The position numbers were made by a program, and so were the translations under genes. A stretch of DNA of 64,000 nt from Plumapathes pennacea (lineage: Eukaryota > Cnidaria > Anthozoa > Antipatharia > Myriopathidae): NCBI GenBank assembly GCA_964036295.1, contig OZ038464.1:5311001-5375000 (forward strand), written 5' to 3'. Positions 21,226 through 33,847 of the stretch are shown here, piece after piece (the first letter of the stretch is position 1; each line of letters opens with the position of its first letter). Below the pieces are notes generated by a model. It worked only from the letters and a program-made list of their open reading frames with translations, did not search any database and had not been told where the DNA came from.

Positions 21226-23259
21226 GGGTCATTCCACAGTATTTTGGACATGGATATCACTTTTCTCCAAGTGTTTTGAATCAAACCTAAAATGTCCTTT
21301 AAGTTGTAGCTTGGTGTTGATAGTTTACTTTATGATGTGATTTATGGGGGTAGCATGTTGATAATGATGCATAAATTATAATCAAACATGAAAAAAGTAA
21401 AAATGGCCATTGCGGAGAGGACAAATCAATTTATTGTTTAAAAACAAATGAAAAACTGAAACCTCACAAAAGTTATCAGGACATAAACTATTACTGATGC
21501 AGTTTACAGAACAGTTGTTACAGGATGATGTTTTACCCAGAGTCCTGTGCTAGAGACTGTCCATTTGCTAAATGTCCTCTCCGCAACATTTTGACACCTA
21601 AAAGTTTATGTTATGGATGACCACATAATTATATTAGGTACACAGTTTGATAACTTCTAATTTAAAACAGGAGGTATGTTTTATTGTGTTCAGATATTCT
21701 TCAGCTCATCACCTTAATGATTTAGGGACGTTTTCTTTTTGTTGCGGAGAGGACATTTCTGTTGCGGAGAGGACACATTGCTTAGAAGCTGATTTAAAAT
21801 AAACTCATGATAAACTAAATAAATTCTAAAATAAACTCATGTTAGGTAAATTGTACTTTTCAGGGCTTTTAGTATATTTTGAAGTGTGCAGCAGTGTACT
21901 TCTGTGTTAGTTAAAAGTTTGAGAGGAAGACAACATTACTACAGTACAAGGCATTCTGTCTACTCAAACAGCATTTGGGAGAGCACTTGCTAATAACAAT
22001 CACTTCACCACATTCAAAGTTCTTGCACAGAGTTGGTGCCAGAATGTTTGATTGGCCTCAGATAGATGACATTGATAAGGTACATGCCACCTGTGTGTTT
22101 TATGGCCCAGTACGATGGCAGGGCAATGGCCCCTTTGAAACTCCAGATCTGGAGGAACTTGGAACTGTTTTTCAAGCTTTCAAGGAAGCAGAGTTGTCAC
22201 TAAACTGCTACACTATGTTGCTGTTCAGTAAACATGAGATATGTACAAACACTGTACATTAAATGACTGTGTTGAAATCAACATTGTTGCAACAAGTTTG
22301 AAATGAAATGTTTTGAAGTTACTGTGAAGAACCTTGTTATTGTTGACATTTAACAGCATAGTATGTTGCTTTAAAAGCTGTTATATATTATAGGATATGT
22401 TTACTTAATAACAAAGAATTTATGTGTACTTGATAAGAATTATTTTTGGGGGGTATTTTTGCCAAGTATTCTGGATTTTTGGTTTTACCCATAATGCTTT
22501 GTGGTCTGAGTCAGCATTAAAGTTTATGCATTTCATAAGTTTTTTCCAGAGTTTCTGGTAACATCAGTTCTTGATGCACCAAATACAATGATTAAAACTA
22601 CAATGAAGTAATAATGTCTATCCATATCAAAATCAACTTGAAAAATTTGACCATGACCCTTTTCTTTTTCAATACCATGCTAGTCTGATCAAAGGACCTT
22701 GTTTTTGTTGACATTTATCACCATATGTTTCACTAAAAGCTGTTTTATATTCTAGAATGTTAATAAGAGTTGTTCAACATAACACACTTTGTCAAATTCA
22801 ATGAGATTTTTGTGTTATTTGTTCATGGACAAAAATGTCCTCTCCGCAACGTCTTCTCCGCAACAGAGACACATCAAAATATGGTCAGTTTTTCTGATGA
22901 TCGAACAAATGCAGCTAAATTTTTTTGCCATATATTTAAAATATATACACCACTCTTTAATACAAAACAAAAAGAAATAATTGTGAATCCATCATAGAAT
23001 CAGAGAACTTTTCACTTAGATTTTGTCTAACAAAAATAGCAAATTCTCTGAGTCTTCTCCGCAACGATCACTTATCTTGTTGTAGTCTTCCATGGTTACA
23101 ACTTACAGAAAATTGCAACATAGTGGGCATAGCTGTAATGAATGTCTACAAGAAAAAGGTAAAATTTTATTACTGTGACATTTGGATTTTGAGCTGTGGC
23201 ATACTGAATGTCTCTGTAAATGTCTTCTCCGCAACATACGAAATACTGTGGAATGACCC
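21226..23259. mobile_element. 2,034-bp DNA transposon: 19-bp TIRs, GTTC target duplication, internal motif array
   Basis: GGGTCATTCCACAGTATTT opens the element at 21226 and its exact reverse complement closes it at 23259. GTTC lies just outside both ends (21222-21225 and 23260-23263). The motif GTTGCGGAGAGGAC(A) or its shorter form occurs eight times. Direct copies are at 21410, 21741 and 21761; complementary copies are at 21573, 22836, 22851, 23052 and 23221. One open frame (21975-22262; residues including FDWPQIDDIDKVHATCVFYG) may be a transposase remnant, but no catalytic motif is recognised. The superfamily is not assigned. Confidence 0.85.
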
Positions 23260-26204
23260 GTTCTCAAAATCACTTCCATTTTTTGAAATTTGTAATGATT
23301 TGTTTTGATTTGTAATTAGATATTATCAGTATGCAGTATCTGAGTTGTAAGGTAAATGTGCATGTACATTTATGGGGAATCAATTAGTTGTGATATCATG
23401 GCTGAAATTTTTATGCCAATTACTTCCTGGTGGCCCTGTTTAGACTGGCCAAATCCCTAAACATATATAGGTCAACCGCCCTCCTAAATTCTAGAAATTG
23501 ACACATTCGTGCTGAGGAGTGATTTTTTGTTTAGAAAATCAGTGATTTTAGAACCATTTTCAGGGCCCTTGAAAATGACACTACTGAAAATGACAACAAA
23601 CTCACCTGTATTTTGCAGTTCTCCCACCCTCTATTACACAGTGTTGCACAATGAAGATGCGTCTGTTGCTGACACATACTAGAAAAGATTTTGCAATTTA
23701 AAATATGTTACATTTCAGCCAATATATTATAGCCAGATTTTATCAGCCCCAAGCAAAGTCTTTATAACTCAGATCATGTGCCTTAAAATGGTAAAGTCTG
23801 TGTGTTCACCAGTGTGCAGCACTGTCTAAATAAAACTTCAAGAATGCAGACTTTCAGGGAAACCAACAATGAAATGCTCAATGAAATGACAGGAGTTTTG
23901 TGCTTGATACACTATCGTACAGTATTTGTTGTCAATATCATTACTGAAATTCAACCAGTTTTTATGCTATAAATCAGAACTGCACAATGTGCTGGTAAGC
24001 TGAAGCCACAGAATAGGGCACAAAGGCCACAGTGGTAGCAAGCATTACCCCTTGATCTACCAAAAAAAAAAAATTTTTCTGAGCCCAAGTAATAGCAGCC
24101 ATGGACAGCTGTTTTGGCCTTATTAGGCCTCGTCAGCATGGTATAGCTATACATGGGCTCGGGTTCCCACAATGAGGTAACAAGCTGTAAAATTGTAAGG
24201 CTTGTGGGATGTGGCTCAGTTTTTATGCTGATTAGTTCCTGTTGACCCTGTTTAGGATAGCCAAAATCCCCCAAAATATACTGTATGGGTCAATTGCCCT
24301 CCAAACCTCTAGAAAATAGTAAATTTGTGCTGAGGGGTGATTTTACTGTAGAGCTGTCTGAAGGTCCACTCTAAATGACATTGTTTCAACAAACTCACCT
24401 GATTTTTGCAGTTGTCTGACCAACTATTCACGGTGTCTCTTAGTGAAGATGCATCTGTTATTATTGTACTTTCACGCACTAGGAAAGATTTCAAGTGCAG
24501 TACTGTACTAAATACTTTTAATTATAGTCAATAACGACTTTTTAATCTTTTCTTTTAATAAATGCCAGGGCTCATAAATTTAGTGTGAGGTTTCACACCA
24601 GGCTCATTCTCAGCTAAAGTGGCCAATCACTGTCTCACAACTTTGGTACCGAAAGAAATTTTTTCTGATGTTTTTTAGGTTTCTACTCTCTTAAGAAAGC
24701 TCTGCACTATAGCGAGTAAATTAGTAAAAGTTGCTGGAGGCAAAGCACCAATAATCTTGAACTATGGACCATCAAGTCACCAAGAGTAGGCGAAAAACCC
24801 CTGTCTTACCGACAAATTTTCATGGAAACATCATCAATTCCTTTTTTCATTCTGTGGATAGGAGGTAGTTTGTGTTTTCCCTGCCGGGCTTGTATGGCAA
24901 TAGTTTGTTTCAAGCTTGAAAATCACTGCTGAACATTTTATTTGCTGAAGCATTAAGGGCTGATATATACATGTCTCACAATTTTGTAACATAGTCGTTA
25001 CCATTGAATAGAGATGTCAATATTTTCGCTGTTTGTACTGTCTCATTTATCCTTCAAGTATTTAATGGTTTATAGTTTATAGATTTATAAAATACCACAA
25101 CTGGTTCTACTCATTTTTATAGATTTTTTAATATTAGCGATTTTATAAGAGGTACTCAAAAGTGACATTTTTTTCATGTAACATAAGATACCATGTTTCT
25201 CTCAGATGCTTATTGGTACGTGCATTTTCTTGTACAATAGTATTAAGTGCAAAACTTCTGTCATTCATTGGGTATCTCAGTGCTGGTTTTCCCTGTATTC
25301 TTGTGATTTTCTGTGACAGTGCTACACACTGGTGAACTCGCAGACTTTGACATTTCAAGGCATAATCTGAGTTATAAGGATGTTTTTTTGTGGCTGATAA
25401 AACTTGGAGCTATATCTTGGCTAAAATTTCCTGTTATTGACTATAGTTGTGGGAGGCTAGGCCTGAAAGAGTTCCCTTTTCAAGCCTCAGTTATAAGAAA
25501 GAGATTGAGAAGTTATTATGTCTAGGTGCATTTATGGCTTCCGTGCAAGTTAAAAAAAGTCTATACATATTGTACGCATATTCATATACAGGCAGATCAT
25601 AACATATTAGGTTCTAATCTGGGTTATCAGGACTTGTCTGGGGTGGATAAAATCTGGTTATATCTTGGCCGAAATTTAACATTTTAAATGCGAAATCTTT
25701 CCTAGTGTGTATCAGCAACAGACACATCTTCACTGCATGAGACAATGTCGAAAAGGTGGTGAGAGAACTGCAAAAATCAGGTGAGTTTGTTGAACAATGC
25801 CAGTTTTAAATGACTTCAAAACGGCTCTAAACTCACCCGTTACTTTAGCAAAAAATCATCCCTCAGCAGGAATTCTGTACTGTTCTAGAGTTTAGGAGGG
25901 CCCTTGACCCGGATATTTTTAGGGATTTTGGGAAGCCTAAGTAGGGACACCAGGAACTAGTCGGGGTATAAAATGGTTGAGTGTTAGCCAAGATATCGTA
26001 GCAATAAGTAGCCCCATACATTTTCCTAACAGTCCCGATACTGCGTACTAATGATATATTGGTATATGCGTTTTTCCTTTAATTTGTACGATAGTATCAA
26101 GGGCAAAACGTTTTTCATTTATTGCGCATCTCAGTGTTGGTATTCCCTGAAAGTCTGCGTTCTTGATGTTTCTTGTAGACCTTGTAGATATTAAATTTAT
26201 TCAA

Positions 26205-26312
26205 CTTGAAACTCAGCCAAAAGAAGAACGGCACAGTTCTCTTTACGCACGTATTTAGTTTGGATGCAGCCCAGGCTGGAGTATCATGGCCTCTGATAAA
26301 TATGTAGGTGTC
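26205..26312. repeat. Dispersed repeat shared with 58005-58110 and 58225-58335
   Basis: TTTGGATGCAGCCCAGGC and the AACTCAGCCAAAAGAAGAACG words are present here in inverted orientation relative to the two tandem copies at 58 kb (GCCTGGGCTGCATCCAAACT). Non-coding. Confidence 0.65.
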
Positions 26313-26811
26313 AAAGTTAAGCTGTGCATGATATGCAAAAAAAAAAAGAGTAAAAGAAGACAAAGTAGTTCCAAGTTAAACGGTTGGACAAAATCTGTGA
26401 AGTCTATCCGGCCGAGCGGCAAAGTTGCTTCCCGCGTGTCCTCACCCACTGGGATTCTCCAGCTCCTTCGTTCAGATTGTGTCTTCACGTTCTCAAAGTT
26501 CTGAGCATTTGTTTCATCGTACATTTCTCTACATTGCGAAGTTGTGCAATTCTATTTCATATTGTTTCACTGATTTCAATACATCATTAATATTTCTAAC
26601 TCATGACAGTATTCATGGAAAAAATGACATCACTGACCAGCGCCCCAACCAATCAGCGTTAGCCAATTCTCGATCCCAATAAAAAAAATCTTCCCATTTT
26701 AATACTTGGTCCGCCTTCGGCAAGTAAAGACTAAGACCAGGATTACTCAACCTGATGTGACCGTCTGTCACCTTGCTGTGACCGTCTGTCACCCTGATGT
26801 GCCGCCTTACC

Positions 26812-26817
26812 ACTTTT

Positions 26818-26848
<31 letters not shown>

Positions 26849-26850
26849 GT
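26812..26850. repeat. Poly-T / poly-G homopolymer run
   Basis: A T run passes directly into a G run of about 24 bases. Such tracts mark ends of several elements in this window and are prone to length errors. Confidence 0.9.
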
Positions 26851-27413
26851 TATATTGGTACATGCAGTTCTTTTCATTCATTGAGCATCTTAGTGTTGCT
26901 CTTCCGTGAAAGTCTGCGTTCGACAGCGATCCATAGTGATGAATTCTCGGACTTCAATATGTTTGTGCATAATCTGAGTTACAAGGACTTCGTATGAAGC
27001 TGCGAAAATCTGGCCATATCCTGGCCAAAATGTGACCATTTTAAAGTCTTTCCTAGTTTTTATCAGAAACAGGTGCAACCTTCCTGTAAGGCACTGCAAA
27101 AAGATAGTCAGAGAATCGTAAAACTCAGAGTGTGGCACTATTTGAGTAGGAGCAGGGTATGGGTGCGACTGGCACGTGTAGTACGGCTGAGAAAGAGAAG
27201 CGGCGAACCCTTCCGAGGCGGATATGCTCTGCTTTTGGTCTGTCGCGTGCAGTGTCGTTGTGTAATGCAAAATAATGTTATGCCAAAGAACTGCCTGGCA
27301 GTGCTATGCTAATCTATGCCACTCGAATATAAGGATTTTACATTCCATGTGCACGCGCGCCAACTCACGAATTTGCATTTTTATTCATCAATTTGAATCT
27401 GAGCTGAGCGGAC

Positions 27414-27657
27414 ATGTCGAACGAAAGTTTAGGTTTTTCGGTGAGTATTGCTTGGTTTATGGATAAATGTTGCTGTTCCTAAGCTAAAGTCAAACTGCTC
27501 TATGCCTCGTGAAAGTATTTCTTGCCAAACAGCCTCCTGGGTCTTGTATTTATCCTCGCCTGAAGACCGTTAGTAACAACACGTGTTCTTCGTTTCCGCA
27601 GAGCTTTATTGACGAACAGTTCAAACCAGAGGAGTTCATGGAAGGTCTGCCTTTTTG
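27414..27657 (+). CDS. Possible 5' end of an unrecognised gene (two short exons)
   Basis: ATG at 27414 opens MSNESLGFS, ending at a strong donor (TCG|GTGAGT, 27440). After CCGCAG, 27602-27657 reads SFIDEQFKPEEFMEGLPF and ends at another donor (GTGAGT) in phase 2. The two pieces keep frame and look like a genuine acidic N-terminus. However, no third exon fits: the acceptor at 28008 would create a stop at once. I do not recognise the protein. It may be a gene whose remainder was displaced by the repeat arrays that start at 28.4 kb, or a chance match of splice signals. Confidence 0.35.
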
Positions 27658-28439
27658 GTGAGTGGTAATTGCTTCAACTTGTGCAGTACACAAACGAAAT
27701 ACGTGTCAATGAACAATTTGCGAGAAATTCGCGTTTGAATGTAGTCTTCTTCGATCGAACTAAATTCAGAAGACCTCGGTCCTGTTTCGTTCGTGTGTTA
27801 TTTTTATTACCAATGAAATAGTGTAACTTTAGGTTAAAGCTGCTATTGGTTCGACAAGAATAGAGTTCGACGTCTACAAACAACAGTGAGATTCGTGGTT
27901 GGACTCGGGTGGTTTTTATGAAAAGCGTTGGTGTCCCTTGCATATTTTCTTCGTCTGTTTGTTTCAACTGGATTGCATTTTAGTGACGATATTTTTTTTC
28001 TCCAGAGATCAAGTTAGAAGTCCCAAAAACACTAGTGGTATCTTTGTGGAACTCTTAGACTTCACGCTTCCCTATGTGGACTCGGTTGGCAATTTCACAA
28101 GGGCTTTTGTTGCTGGAAAGTCGTCTTTCTGTGACCTCAGACATGAACGTTGAAGAATAATTCAAGTCGTTGTATTCTTGGTCATTGGAACTGTATGGAG
28201 ACAGGTTAGCTAATTTTGTTTTTGTTTTTATTAGAATGAGCTTTCCAGAAATAGTGAGATGTTCGATATTTTTGCGCGCATATTTTCAACCTGGTAAAAC
28301 CCGACTTTTTCATTGATAAAATTTGTGCGTGAATTAAAACGGATAGGTTCTCTTCAAACCCGTCTTTTTGAATTCCTTTGGAGTTTTGGTTTGTACCAGT
28401 GAAAGCTTTATGTTCGTGTGCATTGTAAGTCTTTACGAA

Positions 28440-29115
28440 GACTTGTATCTTGTACGCAGAAGACTTGTATCTTAATCGCAAAATATTTATACATCGCTAC
28501 TTGTGTACATTGCAGATTTTTACGATTATTTGTATCTTGAGCGCTGCAGACTCGTACGTCGCTAGTCATGTAGGAATTTACGATTTAAACGCAGAATACT
28601 CGTACGTCGCTTGTCGCGTGCATTGTAGGATTTTACGAAGACTTGCATTTTGAACGCAGAATACTCGTACGTCGCTAGCCGTGTAGGACTTCTTTCTCGA
28701 GCGAAGTCTATTTATACATTGCTTATCGTGTGCATTGTAGGACTTTACAGACTTGCATTTTCAACGCAGAATACTCGTACGTCGCTAGTCGCGTGCATTG
28801 TAGGATTTTACGTATCGTATTCTGAGCGCAGAATATTTTTTCGTCGCTAATCGGGTACGTTGTAGGATTTTCCGAAGACTTGCATTTTGAACGCTACGTG
28901 TCGTATTTTGAGCGCAGAAAATTTAAACGTCGCTGTCCGTGTACATTGTAGGATTTCACGAAGATTTGTATCTCGATCGCAAAACATTTATACGTCGCAA
29001 CTCATGTGCATTGTATTTTTAAGAAGACTTGTATCTTGAGTGCAGAATATTTATAAATCGCTACTTGTGTACATTGCAAGATTTTACGAAAACTTGTGTT
29101 TTAAACGCAGAATAC
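28440..29115 (+). repeat. Satellite-like array A (CGTACGTCGCTAGTCGTGTGCATTGTAGG type)
   Basis: About nine irregular units of 45-85 bases share ACGTCGCTA, GTGTACATTGTAGGA, TTTTACGAAGACTTG and ACGCAGAATA blocks in fixed order. The units are diverged. The same blocks appear in reverse complement in the longer array at 31850-33040. Confidence 0.8.
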
Positions 29116-29261
29116 TCTAACGTTCAGCAATCTATTAGCTCTTCTAAGCTATTTCTAAGCAGTTGCGCTCTTCTCTGTAGGAATATTTGACGGTACTTGT
29201 AAAATTAATTGTAATATGCGAGTGCGAATAAAGATTGTCTCGTCTTGTCTTTAATTTATTG

Positions 29262-29492
29262 TCCATGTAACCATGGGCTGACATCATATTAAATTTTCCA
29301 TGTAAGGCAACTGTGACTATCAAAGCGTATCATTACATCATGTTTATTCTTGCACGCGTAAAAGCCATTACAAGAGCCAATCCCTGCTTGATATTTGCAC
29401 TGCATGAATAAATATGATATTTAATGAACACTTTTTTATGGTCATGGTCACCTTACATGGTAAATTTAATATGATGTCAGCCCATGGTACAC
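29262..29492. mobile_element. MITE (CATGGGCTGACATCATATTA ends)
   Basis: The left arm from about 29268 (CATGGGCTGACATCATATTA) through CCATGTAAGG is inverted at 29446-29490. The interior is AT-rich with no frame. Confidence 0.75.
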
Positions 29493-29929
29493 TGCAAACT
29501 TTGCTGACGTCACAATTCCGACTCTTTAAATTTGAGGTCGCTACAGGGTGGTTGGATGGGCGGTAGTCGATGGGTGAGCGACATTCAACTAGCTGAGCGA
29601 ATAGGGGGGTTAGGGGGCTTGGGGAGGATTTATATATAAAGATTTTAAAAACTTTTCTTTCAAGATTTTTTTTTTTCAAGATTATTTTGAACTTTTATTA
29701 GCTTGTTCAAGAAACTTTTACAAGATTCTTTCAAGATTTTTTTTTTCAAGAAGATTATTTTGAACTCTGTTAGTTTGTTCAAGAATCTTTACAAGATTGT
29801 ACACTACCTGTGCTATACAAAGTATTACTGCTACTAAACTGCTAAACTCTAAGAAGGACTGTTGTGATCAGTTCTTTACTAATGTACACGTTTACAACTA
29901 CTCTGGAGGACTAACTTTTAACTATCTTC

Positions 29930-30410
29930 TTTACAGCTTTGGTCGCCGCGGACTTCCTTCTTCGCTTCACGAATGTGCACTTCACAGCAGCCAGAAAGAG
30001 AAGATGTCTTCGCCGCGGACTTTGTTCTTCGCTTGACTAATGTGTAATTCACAGTAGCTGGAACAGAAGATGCCTTCGCCGCGGATTGCCGTCTTCGCTT
30101 GACGAATGTACACTTCACAGCAGTCAGGAACAGAAGATGCCTTCGCCGCGGATTGCCGTCTTCGCTTGACGAATGTACACTTCACAGCAGTCAGGAACAG
30201 AAGATACCTTCGCCGCGGACTTCGTTCTTCGCTTGACGAATGTGTACTTCACAGTAGCAGAAACAGAAGATGCCTTCGCCGCGGATTGCCTTCTTCGCTT
30301 GACGAACGTGTACTTCACAATAGCAGGAACAGAAGATGCCTTCGCAGCGGATTGCCTTCTTCGCTTGACGAATGTGCACTTCGCAGCAGTCAGGAACACA
30401 AGATGTCTTC
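29930..30410 (+). repeat. Tandem array of 66-67 bp units (CGCCGCGGA...), seven copies
   Basis: CGCCGCGG (or one-base variant) starts at 29944, 30011, 30077, 30144, 30211, 30277 and 30343. Each unit continues with TTC(G/T)CTTGACGAATGTG and a CACTTCACAGCAG block, then GGAACAGAAGATGCCTTCG. Because 66 is a multiple of three, long open frames appear on both strands with repeated residues. This is a product of the period, not evidence for a protein. An isolated eighth unit lies at 31333-31410. Confidence 0.85.
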
Positions 30411-31800
30411 ACTGAAAAGGAATACAGGTATGGAACACTGTTTAATCGATAAAGTTTACATGTACATGCCAAAATACTGAAGTATGAAACCGGCTGTGTC
30501 TGTGAGCGAAGAGAAACAAGGCGAATTTGAATATTTTCACGAACAGCCAAAAAATAAAACAATGAGACTAATTACACAAGGAAAAGCGCACGTGCACTGT
30601 TGGGACTGATAAATTTATGCCGTTGGACGACTGCTTCGCTTCTCTTTCAAGTTTCAAACGAAGTGCTGATAATTTGAAGACAAAATGTAGAATACCGGGA
30701 TGGAATTAGCAATCGAACTTTCGAAAGAAGAGAAACAACAACACGCACAAAAATAAAATTAAGTATGTACTCACAGAAGCACAAAAGGAACAAATGTTCA
30801 AACATTTGTAAATTGCTTGCCGACGATGTTGTCACTCGCTTTATATATGGAGTTCTAAATGTGGAAAATATTTTACTTGCAGCGCTCGTGATCCTGTCGT
30901 GTGTCATTTCAAAGTCAAAGAGAAGATCTTGCATGGCACAATATTGGTAAGTAGGAAGCTTAGTACATGTACCTCAGCTGGTAATTGACCCTTAAACTTT
31001 TCAGCCAGTTGTTCAATCGTGCAACACAGGATTTCTTGTAGCTTATATTCACTGCAAAGATATGGATCCTGTTGCAAAAAAGTAGCAACATTGAGAGGGA
31101 CAAACTAAACTCGATCTTGAGGTCGCTGTAGAACCATTTCACTTCCAAACAACGGAATTAAAATTCTCCCAAAGATCCAAAAAGAAAATGTACACATGAT
31201 GTAGTGAGAATAGATAGATCAATCAGCTAACTTGCAAGTAGTTAGTGCTGGTGTTGTACCCTGTACATGAGTAACCTTGCAGAATCTAGAAGGCGTCTAC
31301 ACATGAAGGGCTAACTTCCAACTATCTACTTACAGCTTAGGTCGCCGCGGACAGTCTTCTTCGCTTGACGATTGAACACTTCGCAGCAGTCAGGAACAGA
31401 AGATGCCTTCACTGAAAACGAATTGAAAAATATAGAACACTAGTTAATCGACAAAGTTTAGATGTCAAAGTACTGAAATAAACACCTGTCTGTTTGTGCA
31501 GCGAAGGGAAGGCAGCGATGAAAGCGGCAGAATAAACAATGCGACTAATTTCACAAGAAAAAGCGAATGCTTCTCTTTCAATTTTGAACAACGTGCTTAT
31601 TACTTGTTGACACAATAATGTCAGTGTTTTTGACATTAGATGAGCAATCAAACTCTAGAAGTAATGGGGGCAAGACACACAAAGAAACTAAGTATGCACT
31701 CACAGAAGCACAAATATTAGGAACAAACATTTTTAAATTGCTTGCCGACGCTGTTGTCAATTGCTTCACAAACGGCATGTTATCTCATACCCTACTCCTG
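30395..31800 (+). repeat. Diverged direct duplication downstream of the 66-bp array
   Basis: The stretch 30395-30960 (starting TTCACTGAAAA, then GGAACACTGTTTAATCG) has a related copy at 31400-31790 (TTCACTGAAAA, TAGAACACTAGTTAATCG). Both follow a 66-bp unit and both contain TTTTTAAATTGCTTGCCGACG-like and CTCACAGAAGCACAAA words. The duplicated segment therefore includes at least one array unit. Confidence 0.65.
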
Positions 31801-31849
31801 CTCCCATAACGTTCACGAGACGCGACGCACAAATGTACTGCGCTGCCAA

Positions 31850-33040
31850 CATTTTTAATAAGTCTTCAAAGAAAATCTATAAAGATGAGTATTCTGCGCT
31901 CGCGAACAAGTCTTCATCGGACCTACAATGTTCACGAGCAGCGACACACGATTTTCCGCGTTCACATGCGACGTAGTCTTCGTCAGAACTAAAAAGATCG
32001 TGATTAGTGACGTTATAAAAATTCCGCGCTCACGATACAAGTCTTCATAAGAACTAAAAAATCATAAGTAGCGATGTCTAAATATATTGCACTTTCGATG
32101 CAAGCCTTCATAAGCACCAGTAAATCACGAGACCGACGTATACATATTTGCGCTTTCGATACAAGTCATCATAAGAACCAGAGATTTACGAGTAGCGACG
32201 TATAAATACTCTGCACTCAGGATACAAGTCTTCGTAGAAACCTACAATGTGCACGAGTAGCGATGTATATTGTGCACTCAAGATGAAAGTCTTCGTGAAA
32301 GCCTACAGTGTATAACACAAGTAGCGACGTATAAATAATCCGAGCTATGGATACAAGTCTTCGAAAAAGTACAAAGTACAAATATTCTGCGCTCAAGATG
32401 CAAGTCCTCGTAAAAGCCTACAATGTACACGAGTAGCGATGTATAAATATTCTGCGCTCAACATACAAGTCTTGCAGTAAATCGGCGCTTCGGATATAAG
32501 TCTTCATAAGAAGTACAAAGTTCACGAGTAGCGATGTATAATTATTCTGCGCTCAACATACAAGTCTTACAGTAAAATCCGCGCTATGGATACAAGTCTT
32601 CATAAAAAGTACAAGGTTCACGAGCAGCGACGTATAAATAGTCTGCGCTCAAGATACAAGTCCTCGTAAAAGCCTTCAATGTATACAGGTCGCGACCTAT
32701 AAATAATCCGAGCGCATGGTACAAGTCATCATAACAACTAGAGATTCACAAGTAGCGATGTATGAATACTTCGCGCTTTCACGATATAAGTCTTAATGAA
32801 AACTAGATATTCACGAGTAGCGGCGTATAAACATTCGGCGCTCAAGATACATGTCCTCGTTAAAGCCTATTCAGCGCTCAAGATACCAAGTCTCACAGTA
32901 AAATCTTATAGTGTACACAGACAATGTGACGTATGAATAATCCACGAAGTCTTCATAAAAACTATAAATTCGCAAGTAGCTACTTAAAAATATTCCACAC
33001 TCGACAGAAGTCTTCATCGAAACAGTAAAAGCTCACGAAT
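31850..33040 (-). repeat. Satellite-like array B, inverted relative to array A
   Basis: About seventeen irregular units with GAGTAGCGACGTATAAATA, TCTGCGCTCAAGATACAAGT, CTTCGTAAAAGCCTACAATG and variants. These are the reverse complement of the block order in 28440-29115. Array B is longer and slightly more homogeneous in places. No open frame crosses it. Confidence 0.8.
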
Positions 33041-33847
33041 AGCGATTAATTGCAGTATTTCTGATCTCGCTTTCTCGTGTTAAACGTTTTTTCTATGGTG
33101 TCTCTGTTCAAGTAGACAATACACTTCTTCCTTTCTTACCTTTATACTTTAGTTGTGTTAAGAAACGGTTCTTCAAGGAAAAACAGCGTTCCTCATGAAG
33201 GCGGCCGATCATTTATATCCAGTCCCAGTTGCCTTGTCCATTATTTCCTTCTCTGAAGTCCTGTACAAAGAAAATTGACTTGAAATGAATTCTCTTATTT
33301 TGCACAAGGAAGACAGTATAGGTTATTAAAACAGTTTGTTACAAAGGAGTGTAGAGCGCACACGGGTATATAATATACTTGACTGACTATGATCAAGAAA
33401 CACTTTCTTCTCCTTGGGGGAGGGGAGGGGAGATGACAACTTGGCTCCGGCACCAAAGCTGACGCGAGCAATGCACGTTGGGATCATGCTGTCGAAAGCA
33501 GCGCGCGCAGCAAGAAAAAATAACTTTTCAACGGATTTAACGTACGAATACAGAGCTGACGATAGCAAAATCAGGCTCGTTTTTGTACCATAGAATTTAG
33601 AACGATTATTTATTATATTTTCGTTCAACAAAACCACTAAAATTGGCCATTTCTCCGTCTTCCACGATGGAGCGTTTTCATTGGTCTACCAGTATCGATT
33701 GTGACATCACAAAAAGTCAGGACTCTCACTCCAGTGAAAAGTTTTCACGGGCGTTGCTTTACGACAAAGTCTCTGAAGAAACAAGCAAAGTTTTGCCTTT
33801 TAAACGATCTGTTAACCATCCACTCTGTATTCAAACGTTGCATAGCA
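33041..33847. other. Upstream region of the SANT gene; no other gene supported
   Basis: Includes a G-rich stretch at 33414-33432 and sequence near the SANT start. An open frame at 33643-34200 overlaps the SANT exons 1-2 in another frame and reads through their intron, so it is a shadow. No TATA box is obvious. Confidence 0.4.

Larger units (their letters stand above)
23400..27110. repeat. Cluster of three to four related ~300-bp repeats, direct and inverted
   Basis: Copies at about 23401-23705 and 24216-24500 are in the same orientation and one at 25660-25975 is inverted. A weaker relative lies at 27000-27110. Shared words include CTGAGG(A/G)(G/A)TGATTTT and a splice-donor-like AAATCAGGTGAGTTTGTTG (sense as at 25780). 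A second companion block with GGTATCTCAGTGCTGG, then CATAATCTGAGTTA(T/C)AAGGA, occurs near 25270-25400, 26125 and 26885-27000. No unbroken protein joins the copies. Confidence 0.6.

Noticed and set aside
30106-30480. 124-codon frame with repeated peptides
   Set aside because: Produced by the 66-67 bp array; comparable frames exist on the other strand, so there is no coding bias.
28440-33040. Arrays considered as CRISPR-like
   Set aside because: Units are irregular, diverged and without unique spacers, and the surrounding genes are spliced animal genes.
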